Shown here: one piece after another, positions 23,851 through 31,109 of the stretch
Position numbering within the stretch: position 1 is the first letter of the stretch
How the letters are laid out: each line of letters starts with the position of its first letter
NCBI GenBank assembly: GCA_964523015.1
Contig: CAZFXN010000025.1
Coordinates: forward strand, 1 to 39,289
Reading direction: 5' to 3'
Length of the DNA stretch: 39,289 nucleotides
From: JAWXBT01 sp964523015
GTDB lineage: Bacteria > Bdellovibrionota_C > UBA2361 > J135
Made by a program: the position numbers and the translations under genes
Notes under the pieces: model-generated
The model's input: the letters and a program-made list of their open reading frames with translations, nothing else
Told to the model about the DNA's origin: nothing
The model's database searches: none

Positions 23851-24126
23851 TATAGTAATTGTCAAAATGTTTGAGACAATTACTATAGTAGCCCCTTTAA
23901 GGGGCCCCCAAGCGAAGCTTGGGTGGGGAGGCTCTTTAGCACGAAGTGCAATAAGAGCCTAACATTGCTGACGCTAGCTAGCGTAGCGTCAGATTCAACA
24001 TTAAGATAAATAGCAGTTGTCATAAGTAAAAATGTAAAGCCGGTAGGCTTTTCAAGAAACTTTTGCAACAAACTGTATTAACTGACCCCTCACATTAGTG
24101 TCTCAATCTTTATGACAACTGCTATA
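23851..24126. mobile_element. MITE-like element with terminal and nested inverted repeats
   Basis: About 276 bp with no coding capacity. The left end (23851-23878) and the reverse complement of the right end (24126-24099) match at 23 of 28 positions and begin TATAG. A third copy at 24010-24025 forms a perfect 16-bp inverted repeat with 24110-24125, suggesting a nested insertion. In between are further perfect hairpins: 23851-23863/23875-23887 (13 bp), GCCCC palindrome 23891-23905, CCCAAGC-GAA-GCTTGGG 23907-23923, 23929-23936/23953-23960 enclosing GCAC-GAA-GTGC, TGACGCTA/TAGCGTCA 23969-23991, and AAAGCC/GGCTTT 24036-24051. The right end overlaps the 3' end of mntR. No transposase is present. 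Confidence 0.7.
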
Positions 24127-24564
24127 GCTTTTATTACTTACTAAAAATTCCTTAATCTTGCTGAGTGTCACTGAACTAATATGATGCTCAGCTCCCTCAA
24201 CATCGATATCCGCAATAGCAGATGGGACTCCAAGTCGTGTAAAAAATTCTATTAAAGTATCATGTCGATCTTTTGATTCTTTAGCTAAGCGCGCCCCTTT
24301 TAAAGTTAAGGTTACAGGTTGATGAGGAGACGTTGATAAAAAACCCTCTTCTACTAATCTTTTAATAGTTCGAAGGGCTGTTACATGGGAGATTCCTAAA
24401 CGCCGGGCTATGTCACAAGTCCTAGCTACCCCCTTCTCTATAATTAGTTCGGCTACAAGTTCAGTATAATCTTCGGCAGCTTCTGTACTATGGTGTTTGC
24501 GAGTCGCTTTAAACGGAGCTGCTTGTTTATGAATTAATTTGGATGGCTTCTTAGGTTTGTTCAC
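24103..24564 (-). CDS. mntR: Manganese-responsive DtxR-family regulator
   Basis: 153-residue MntR-type repressor. A basic N-terminal extension (about 1-28) precedes the winged helix DYTELVAELIIEKGVARTCDIARRLGISHVTALRTIKRL. The dimerisation/metal-binding part has DVEGAEHHIS, with the Glu-His-His ligands conserved in E. coli MntR. It should bind Mn(II) and repress the divergent transporter operon, whose promoter region holds two matching dyads. The last nine codons (reading KSYSSCHKD before the stop) are encoded by the terminal repeat of the MITE-like element, so the native C-terminus was replaced by insertion. The core looks intact, so the protein is probably still functional. Confidence 0.88.
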   Translation of the reverse strand: MNKPKKPSKLIHKQAAPFKATRKHHSTEAAEDYTELVAELIIEKGVARTCDIARRLGISHVTALRTIKRLVEEGFLSTSPHQPVTLTLKGARLAKESKDRHDTLIEFFTRLGVPSAIADIDVEGAEHHISSVTLSKIKEFLVSNKSYSSCHKD

Positions 24565-24600
24565 CGGATCTTCTCTAACATTTATAGCAATATAAGGGGC

Positions 24601-24679
24601 ATTATATAGACTGCAACTAGTAGCATTGACCTGTAGTCAATGCTACAGTACAATGTAAGAATGTAGCATATGCTACATT
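24601..24679. promoter_or_regulatory. Divergent mntR/mntA promoter region with two MntR-type operators
   Basis: Operator 1 is GTAGCATTGAC (24620-24630)/GTCAATGCTAC (24636-24646), a perfect 11-bp dyad with a 5-base centre. Operator 2 is the perfect 20-bp palindrome AATGTAGCATATGCTACATT (24660-24679), close in form to E. coli MntR boxes. For the transporter, TTGACC (24626-24631) and TACAAT (24649-24654) are 17 bases apart, so operator 1 covers the -35 and operator 2 covers the start point. For mntR, TATAAT lies at 24606-24601 on the minus strand, with a weak -35 inside operator 1. Confidence 0.75.
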
Positions 24680-24719
24680 TAAGTCAATCCTTTATTTAGT
24701 GATTTTAAAAAGAGAGATT

Positions 24720-25703
24720 ATGTACCTGCGACTTATTAAGAGAATTTTAGCTTTAGTCATTACAGCCTGTTTATTGATACCAAGTGCTATTGCAACAGAG
24801 TTGCCACATTCAGAGCCTAGTATAAAAATTATCGCTACGACTTCAATGATCTCTGATATTGCAAGAGAAATTGTGGGGGACAAAGGATCTGTCATCGGAC
24901 TTATGGGTGCTGGAATCGATCCTCATCTCTACAAACCAACCCGAGATGATATTATTACTTTAAATTCCGCTGATGTAATTTTTTATAATGGACTTTTACT
25001 AGAAGGAAAAATGTCTGATGCTCTGATTAGGGTGGCAGGTTCCGGTAAAAAAGTTGTACCAGTAACAGAGATGCTAGAGAGTTCGTATCTGCTTGAACCA
25101 GAAGATTTTCAGGGACACTACGATCCCCATGTCTGGATGGATCCACTAGCTTGGAAAGAGGCAGTAAAGGAGGTAACAAAAACGCTCTCTTTGCATAACC
25201 CAGCTTTAGCCGAGTATTTTAATAAAAATTCAGATCGATACCTTTTAGAACTTGAGGCATTGCATCAGTATGCTCAAAAGGCATTAGCTACTGTTCCTGC
25301 TGAAGGACGAGTTTTAGTAACGGCACACGATGCTTTTAACTATTTTGGTCGTAGATATGGGTTTGAAGTTTTAGGGATTCAAGGGATTAGTACTGAATCA
25401 GAAGCCGGAGTTAAGGATATCGAGCGAATTGTTACTCTCTTAGTAGATAGAAAAGTAAAGGCAGTTTTTGTAGAGTCGACTGTTTCAGATAGAAATGTAA
25501 AAGCATTAATAGAGGGGGCCCAAGCACGTGGGCATAAGGTTGTAATAGGAGGAACTCTTTTTTCTGATGCCATGGGAAAACCTAATACTTACGAAGGGAC
25601 TTACATCGGGATGATCGACCATAATGTAACAACCATAGCAAGTGCTTTAGGTGGTAATGTTGATCCAAAGGGGATGAACAGAAAACTTACAGAAAAATTA
25701 TAG
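24720..25703 (+). CDS. Manganese-type ABC transporter substrate-binding protein
   Basis: 327-residue cluster A-I metal-binding protein (TroA/PsaA/MntA/ZnuA family). A signal peptide (residues 5-26) is followed by IKIIATTSMISDIA. The four ligands of this family can be placed: H69 in GIDPHLY, H137 in DPHVWMD, a Glu in ISTESEAG (about 226) and D283 in LFSDAMG. The Asp as fourth ligand and the lack of a His-rich loop favour Mn or Fe over Zn, which agrees with the MntR control region upstream. The ATG at 24720 follows AAGAGAGA. A GTG at 24699 is less likely. First gene of a four-gene operon. Confidence 0.9.
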   Translation: MYLRLIKRILALVITACLLIPSAIATELPHSEPSIKIIATTSMISDIAREIVGDKGSVIGLMGAGIDPHLYKPTRDDIITLNSADVIFYNGLLLEGKMSDALIRVAGSGKKVVPVTEMLESSYLLEPEDFQGHYDPHVWMDPLAWKEAVKEVTKTLSLHNPALAEYFNKNSDRYLLELEALHQYAQKALATVPAEGRVLVTAHDAFNYFGRRYGFEVLGIQGISTESEAGVKDIERIVTLLVDRKVKAVFVESTVSDRNVKALIEGAQARGHKVVIGGTLFSDAMGKPNTYEGTYIGMIDHNVTTIASALGGNVDPKGMNRKLTEKL

Positions 25704-25717
25704 AAAAATTATAAATC

Positions 25718-26533
25718 ATGAATCCACAATCAGAAGCAAAATCACTAGAGGCGTTTCCTGAACATAGTCCAGATAGCCCTTTGTCCGTTCATTCGCTGAC
25801 AGTCGCGTACAGTAGAAAGCCTGTTTTATGGGATGTTGATTACGATGCTCCGAAGGGATCTCTTGTGGCGATCGTTGGGCCTAATGGTGCCGGTAAAACA
25901 ACTTTTATAAAGGCATGCTTAAATTTGATCCCCTCTGCTACTGGCACTGTCGAGTTTTGGGGTAAGTCTCTTAATATTCAACGTCCCAGAATAGGTTATG
26001 TTCCCCAACGTGAAAGTGTTGATTGGGATTTTCCAGTTTCTGCAGTTGAAGTAGTACTTATGGGCCGATACAGAAAGATCGGCTGGTTTCACCGAATTAG
26101 TAAAGAGCATCGCGACGTTGCTCTAGATTGTTTATCTCAAGTTGGACTAAGTGATTTTGCGGAAAGGCAGATTAATCAACTATCTGGAGGACAACAACAG
26201 AGAGTGTTTCTAGCTCGGGCATTAGCACAACAAGCAGAGCTATATTTCATGGACGAACCGTTTGCTGGAGTAGATGCCGCTACTGAGCGTGCGGTCGTTG
26301 ATATTCTTAGAAAATTAAAAGACGCTGGTAAAACAGTTCTCTGTGTTCATCATGACATTACTACAGTGCCAGAATATTTTGATGATGCAGTACTATTAAA
26401 TACGAGACTGATTGCCTCTGGAAAAGTCGCTGATATCTTTACTCAGGAAAATTTAAAAATTACTTACGGTGGACGGCTAACCTTACTTGAGGAGGTCTCT
26501 CAAGCTATGTCACGGGTAGGAAAGAAAAATTAG
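25718..26533 (+). CDS. Manganese-type ABC transporter ATP-binding protein
   Basis: 271-residue nucleotide-binding subunit. Walker A is GPNGAGKT, the signature is LSGGQQQR, Walker B is ELYFMDEP and the switch His lies in VHHD. The VPQRESVDWDFPVSAVEVVLMGRY Q-loop region is characteristic of the MntB/TroB/ZnuC family. It lies 14 bases after the binding-protein gene and energises import through the two permeases downstream. Confidence 0.93.
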   Translation: MNPQSEAKSLEAFPEHSPDSPLSVHSLTVAYSRKPVLWDVDYDAPKGSLVAIVGPNGAGKTTFIKACLNLIPSATGTVEFWGKSLNIQRPRIGYVPQRESVDWDFPVSAVEVVLMGRYRKIGWFHRISKEHRDVALDCLSQVGLSDFAERQINQLSGGQQQRVFLARALAQQAELYFMDEPFAGVDAATERAVVDILRKLKDAGKTVLCVHHDITTVPEYFDDAVLLNTRLIASGKVADIFTQENLKITYGGRLTLLEEVSQAMSRVGKKN

Positions 26534-26567
26534 TAGAAAGAAAAAATAGTTTATCGGAGATTTTCAT

Positions 26568-27953
26568 TTGTCTAGTTCAATTACAGATGTTTCATTTGCC
26601 CTGCCAAGCATTGCTGAAGTTATCTCAGTGATGACTTTAACGGCTGGATTTAATGCCGCACTTGTAGTGTTAGGAACTACAATTTTAGGATTAACAGCCG
26701 GATTAGTGGGAACTTTTGCTGTTCTAAGAAAAAGAGCTCTAATGGGTGATGCATTAGCTCATAGCGGATTACCAGGACTCTGCTTTGCTTTTATTATTTT
26801 TACTTACTGGCTTGGGTATGAAAGAACTTTACCACTTTTACTACTCGGAGCCGCAGTTAGCGGAGTCTTAGGAATTTTAGCTGTTCAGGGAATAGTTAGT
26901 TCTACACGCCTTACGGAAGATACCGCAATTGGAATTATCTTAAGTACATTTTTTGGTCTTGGCGTAGTTCTCTTAAGTATTATTCAAAGTTTAGGTACTG
27001 GCAAAGAGGGAGGCCTGCACCATTTTATCTATGGTCAAACAGCAGCAATGAATTACTCAGATGCTCTCACTCTTGGTGTGACTGCAGTGATAGGATTAGT
27101 TGCCTCCCTTCTTTTTTTAAAGGAATTTCGACTTGTCTCTTTTGATGAAGCATTTGCTCATTCGCAAGGCTGGCCTGTCTCAACTATCGATCTGATCATG
27201 ATGTCGTTAATCGTAATGGTAACAGTAGTAGGTTTTCAATCAGTTGGAATGATCTTAGTAGTGGCATTATTAATTATACCAGCTGTTAGTGCACGATTTT
27301 GGAGTGATAAGTTAAATCATGTACTATTTTTAAGTGCCCTTTTTGGGGCGCTCAGCGGATACTTTGGATCTTCACTGTCTGCACTCTTACCTAGATTTCC
27401 AGCTGGATCTGTTATCGTACTTGTTGCAGGAGTTATTTTTATCATTAGTTTTCTATTTGCTCCATCACGAGGTGTAATTGGAGCTCTCGTTCGAGAGGTT
27501 AGAATTAGGATTAGGATTAGTGAGGAACACCTATTACGAGAGTTGTACGAATTCATAGAGCAGTTAGGGGATTTGAAAAGAAGAGATGCTTTATTTAAAG
27601 AGATCAGAAGTCTATATGGATTATCACCTATCTCGAGATCTGTTTTATTGATTATAGGAATTCTCAAAGGTTTTTTTAAAGTAGATCCACTACAAAAAAA
27701 ATTAACTCTAACCGACAGTGGTTTTCAGAAAGGTTACGAGGTTACCCTTACTCATAGATTATGGGAGCAGTATTTAGTTACCTTTGCAGGTGTCGATATT
27801 CAGCACGTTGATTACTCTGCTGATCGTGTTGAGCATTATCTATCTAAAGAGATTGTCGAGCAATTAAAGAATAAATTAAGTGAACGAAAGCGTCTACCAA
27901 AAGATTTAACAAAGATCTCAAGTTTACATCCGTTGATGGTGTCTAATGATTGA
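26568..27953 (+). CDS. Manganese-type ABC permease fused to a DtxR-like C-terminal domain
   Basis: 461 residues. About 1-300 is an ABC-3 family permease with eight or nine membrane helices and the RKRALMGDALAHSGLPG motif. The rest (about 305-461) is a cytoplasmic winged-helix plus dimerisation module like DtxR/MntR, with LTHRLWEQYLVTFAGVD and DRVEHYLSKEIVEQL. Of the DtxR metal ligands, the His and Glu of HRLWE and the Glu-His of VEHY remain. The positions matching H98 and C102 are Asp. Ordinary permeases end near residue 290. Similar fusions are known, such as YtgCR of Chlamydia. It uses a TTG start after CGGAG and overlaps the next gene by 8 bases. Confidence 0.87.
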   Translation: MSSSITDVSFALPSIAEVISVMTLTAGFNAALVVLGTTILGLTAGLVGTFAVLRKRALMGDALAHSGLPGLCFAFIIFTYWLGYERTLPLLLLGAAVSGVLGILAVQGIVSSTRLTEDTAIGIILSTFFGLGVVLLSIIQSLGTGKEGGLHHFIYGQTAAMNYSDALTLGVTAVIGLVASLLFLKEFRLVSFDEAFAHSQGWPVSTIDLIMMSLIVMVTVVGFQSVGMILVVALLIIPAVSARFWSDKLNHVLFLSALFGALSGYFGSSLSALLPRFPAGSVIVLVAGVIFIISFLFAPSRGVIGALVREVRIRIRISEEHLLRELYEFIEQLGDLKRRDALFKEIRSLYGLSPISRSVLLIIGILKGFFKVDPLQKKLTLTDSGFQKGYEVTLTHRLWEQYLVTFAGVDIQHVDYSADRVEHYLSKEIVEQLKNKLSERKRLPKDLTKISSLHPLMVSND

Positions 27954-29286
27954 TGGAGCTATCTATCAGCATCTCTCGATTGACTTACCTCCATTGATGG
28001 CCGCTCTCTTTGCCTCATTAGCTTGCGCTATCTTAGGAAATTTTTTAGTTCTTAGGCGTACAAGTTTAATGGGTGATGCTATTGCTCATGCAGTGCTACC
28101 GGGAATAGTTTTAGGATTTTTATTTACCCATAGTCGTGCCACATTGCCGATTTTTATTGGAGCGGCTTTAGCTGGTATTTTAACAGTTATTTTAGTTGAG
28201 GGGATAAAGAGATTAGGAAAGATTGAAGCTGGAGCTTCAATGGGAGTAGTCTTTTCAATCATGTTTGCTCTTGGAGTTCTCCTTATGGAGCAGGCATCAG
28301 CTCGTAGTGTTGATCTTGATGCTGATTGTCTCCTTTATGGACAGATTGAAACTATATTTTGGTACCCACCTAAGCATTGGGGAGATTTTTTCTCTTTAGA
28401 TACATTATTTTTACTACCGAATGAGGTGGTTGTTACTGCTATCACTCTAGCTTTTATCATAGTTTTTGTATTCGTTCTTTTTAAAGAGCTGACTATTTCA
28501 AGTTTTGATCCGCTTCTTTCAACATCATTGGGATTCTCGGCATCGCTTTTAAATTATCTTTTGATGATTGCACTTGCGTTAGCTGTCGTAGCTTCATTTA
28601 AGGTTGTGGGCTCTATCTTGGTAATCGCTATGATTATATGCCCAGCTGCTATTGCAAGATTATTAACTGATCGTCTAGATACTCAGATTTTTATTAGCGT
28701 TATTGCTACAGTATTTTCTGTCCTCTTAGGATATTTTGTAGGAGCAAGTGGAGTTCCATTTCTTGGTATCAATGGATCCATTAATATTGCCGGGAGTATT
28801 GTAACGATTCTAGGACTTACAGTTGCTACTTCAGTTATCTTTGCTCCAAGGTATGGAATTTTAGGGAAAAAAACTCGAGAGATAAAATTATCGATTGATA
28901 TAATTGGTGAGGATATTCTTGGATATATCTTTAAAAATGGAGAGGACACTGAGCAGTATTCACTGACAAAATCAAAAGTCAGAACTCTCGTTAAAGGTGG
29001 CTTTCTCTCATTAGTTTCTGAGAAAATTTTAAAGATCAAAGGCTTAGTTGAGCAGATTAATGACACCTTAACACTTACACCCTTAGGTATTAGCTCTGCT
29101 AAAGAGATCGTTCGGGCACATCGCTTATGGGAAGGGTACCTTGTGGATACTGCCGGAGTAAAACCGGATCATGTGCACGATCGAGCTATGGAGCTAGAGC
29201 ACTTTACCTCTGAAAGTATGGCTCAGGAATTAGCCAAACAGCAAAATGAACCAAACGTAGATCCACATGGTAAAAAGATACCGTAG
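27946..29286 (+). CDS. Second manganese-type ABC permease fused to a DtxR-like domain
   Basis: 446 residues. An ABC-3 permease (about 1-285, with RRTSLMGDAIAHAVLPGIVLG) is followed by a second DtxR-type module. Its C-terminal part is a close match to the iron-dependent repressor metal-binding/dimerisation domain: AHRLWEGYLVDTAGV, then HVHDRAMELEHF, and finally VDPHGKKIP. The ligands corresponding to DtxR H79, E83, H98, E105 and H106 are all kept, with Met at the C102 place. The upstream winged helix (QYSLTKSKVRTLVKGGFL) is weaker. This fusion looks metal-binding competent, unlike its partner, which has lost two positions. Last gene of the operon. Confidence 0.87.
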   Translation: MIDGAIYQHLSIDLPPLMAALFASLACAILGNFLVLRRTSLMGDAIAHAVLPGIVLGFLFTHSRATLPIFIGAALAGILTVILVEGIKRLGKIEAGASMGVVFSIMFALGVLLMEQASARSVDLDADCLLYGQIETIFWYPPKHWGDFFSLDTLFLLPNEVVVTAITLAFIIVFVFVLFKELTISSFDPLLSTSLGFSASLLNYLLMIALALAVVASFKVVGSILVIAMIICPAAIARLLTDRLDTQIFISVIATVFSVLLGYFVGASGVPFLGINGSINIAGSIVTILGLTVATSVIFAPRYGILGKKTREIKLSIDIIGEDILGYIFKNGEDTEQYSLTKSKVRTLVKGGFLSLVSEKILKIKGLVEQINDTLTLTPLGISSAKEIVRAHRLWEGYLVDTAGVKPDHVHDRAMELEHFTSESMAQELAKQQNEPNVDPHGKKIP

Positions 29287-29389
29287 AGTATCATGTAGAA
29301 TAAATGCAGAATAAATTTGGTATAAGACGCTGATTCGAAAAGCTAAGTAATAGCTTAACCCTTCGTAAAAATTGGAAAGATGAAAGAGA

Positions 29390-29426
29390 CTACCCCCTGC
29401 CACTTTTAAAGGTGACAGGGGGGTAG
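29390..29426. terminator. GC-rich hairpin between convergent genes
   Basis: CTACCCCCTG (29390-29399) pairs with CAGGGGGGTAG (29416-29426) with one bulged G. The stem continues as CCAC/GGTG around a TTTTAAA loop. It stands between the end of the manganese operon and the convergent zinc-ribbon gene. No long T run follows on either strand, so termination efficiency is uncertain. Confidence 0.5.
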
Positions 29427-29450
29427 CTTGATGTCTGACAGTAGGCTGAG

Positions 29451-29711
29451 CTAGCGACAACCTCTGGCTTGCCGAGATCTCATAGCGCCACGGGCGGAAG
29501 AGGCACTCTGCCTATCTCTTCGCTGCTCAAACGATTCTCCCTCTGGTTCTCTGAACGAGAAGGAACGCAACAGTTCACGTCCACTTTTCGTCGGTGTATC
29601 AGATGGCTTCTCACAGACCAGGCAGCGTCGAACTTCACCATCCATAACGGTGGTCAAGTTGCTTCCACACGGCTTGCAGTAGCGCAACCTCGGATCACTC
29701 TTCCCTCCCAC
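29451..29711 (-). CDS. Small zinc-ribbon protein, GC-rich gene
   Basis: 86-residue protein with two CxxC knuckles, C12-C15 (YCKPCG) and C30-C33 (RRCLVCE), 14 residues apart, forming a zinc ribbon. The C-terminal part (about 45-86) is very Arg/Ser/Glu-rich and probably disordered. The GTG start at 29711 has a perfect GGAGG seven bases upstream (29719-29723). The gene is clearly richer in GC than its neighbours, suggesting transfer or selection on a basic tail. No family recognised beyond the ribbon. A nucleic-acid-binding role is plausible but not shown. Confidence 0.6.
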   Translation of the reverse strand: MGGKSDPRLRYCKPCGSNLTTVMDGEVRRCLVCEKPSDTPTKSGRELLRSFSFREPEGESFEQRRDRQSASSARGAMRSRQARGCR

Positions 29712-29765
29712 GAAAAAACCTCCTACAGGTTTGATTGTTGTCCTGATAGAACGTGAAGACGAATC

Positions 29766-29825
29766 AGCGTCCTAGGAAAAGCTGATTATAAGTATGCCTT
29801 TAAGGCAAACTAATCCTAGGACGCT
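29766..29825. repeat. Perfect 12-bp inverted repeat with inner palindrome
   Basis: AGCGTCCTAGGA (29766-29777) and TCCTAGGACGCT (29814-29825) are perfect complements. The 36-base interior contains the palindrome TGCCTTTAAGGCA (29795-29807). It lies between the divergent zinc-ribbon and binding-protein genes, so it could be an operator pair, a leader structure or a short mobile repeat. Confidence 0.65.
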
Positions 29826-29935
29826 AAATAAAAACTACTACTCAATAAATATAGGAAATGAACTGTGCACCCCGAGCTGGATAGCCGGGTTTGATAATAG
29901 ATAAGTTACGATTTATAGTCAAAGGAAAGCGTTTA

Positions 29936-31069
29936 ATGCTATTATTACCTTATTCAATGCACCCTTTGAAATTTATGATTAAAATTTCGACCTTTGCCTG
30001 TTTAGTTTTGCTTTTACTATGCTTGAAAGATGCTACTGCTTTAGAGTCTAAGAGTAGGGTAGGGGTTTCCATTGCGCTTAGTGGGCCACTTGGCATTATT
30101 GGCACAACAATGAAAAATGCAATTATCCTGGCCCAGGATGATTTTGATTCAGATAAAAGCGTACTGTTCATATTTGAAGATGATGCCTTTCAACCTAAAA
30201 ATACTGTTTCTATTGTTAATAAATTTATCTCAACGGATCGAGTTGATGTAGTTGTGGTTTTTGGAGCAACTACTTCATTATCTGTTGCTGATATTACCGA
30301 GAAGGCTAAAATTCCTTTAGTTGGAATTACGGTGCTTGAGACCTTAGAAAAAAATAGAAACTACGCAGTCCGTTTTCTCTCCTCAACGAAAGATTTAGGG
30401 ATAAAAACGGCAATTGAGATGAAAAAAAGAGGGTATCAGAAAATTGCTATGGCTTCTTCCATTCAGGATGCCACCCTTACATTGCGTGATCATGTAGTTG
30501 AAAATGGAGAGTTTGATATTGTTGTTAACGATGAATTTTTACCAAGCGATCTAGATTTTAGAAGCTCGATCCTAAAAATGAAATCTAACAATCCAGATGC
30601 TATATTTTTAAGCCTACTTCCGCCTCAAGGCTCTACATTTGCAAAACAACTAAGAGAATCAGGATTTACTGGACAGATAGTGGGAAGTCTTCAGATGGGA
30701 TCTCCATCAGAAATTAAGTTGGCAGACAGTGCTCTTAACGGGACCTGGATCGTAACTGGAGATGATAGAAAAATTGGAGATTTTGTTTCTAGGTATAAGA
30801 AAAGGTTTCCAGATAGCGATCCATTTAGTGAAGCAGTTTATGTATATGATCTAACCAAGATGTTGATAGAGGCTGTAAAGGGTGGGGCAGCAAAGGATGG
30901 AGTAGTTAAGGATGTCGCGATAAAAAGAGAACAGATCAATTCCTATCTCCATAATGTAAAAGATTTTAATGGGGCCTTAGGTGTTTATGGATCTGACGGA
31001 AAGGGATCTTTTACCTTTGGTGTTGTTGGTAAAGTAATCACATCTGATGGGTTTGAGTATTTTGATTGA
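29936..31069 (+). CDS. Orphan periplasmic binding protein (LivJ-like, Peripla_BP_6)
   Basis: 377-residue exported protein of the leucine/amide-type binding family. The signal segment (FMIKISTFACLVLLLLCLKDATA) is followed by VGVSIALSGPLGIIGTTMKNAIILA, the classic first strand and helix. Two alternating alpha/beta lobes follow, with VVFGATTSLS and FLSLLPPQG in the hinge strands. No permease or ATPase genes are nearby, so it may serve a transporter elsewhere or act as a sensor input. Several in-frame starts exist (29891, 29936, 29978). I favour 29936, which has AAAGGAAA nine bases upstream. Confidence 0.78.
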   Translation: MLLLPYSMHPLKFMIKISTFACLVLLLLCLKDATALESKSRVGVSIALSGPLGIIGTTMKNAIILAQDDFDSDKSVLFIFEDDAFQPKNTVSIVNKFISTDRVDVVVVFGATTSLSVADITEKAKIPLVGITVLETLEKNRNYAVRFLSSTKDLGIKTAIEMKKRGYQKIAMASSIQDATLTLRDHVVENGEFDIVVNDEFLPSDLDFRSSILKMKSNNPDAIFLSLLPPQGSTFAKQLRESGFTGQIVGSLQMGSPSEIKLADSALNGTWIVTGDDRKIGDFVSRYKKRFPDSDPFSEAVYVYDLTKMLIEAVKGGAAKDGVVKDVAIKREQINSYLHNVKDFNGALGVYGSDGKGSFTFGVVGKVITSDGFEYFD

Positions 31070-31109
31070 ATAGGCCCCAGCTTATATTAAATACATGAAT
31101 GAGCTAAAA

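Noticed and set aside
23743..24126. CRISPR-like array
   Set aside because: The repeats are inverted hairpins and not evenly spaced direct repeats, and no cas genes are nearby.
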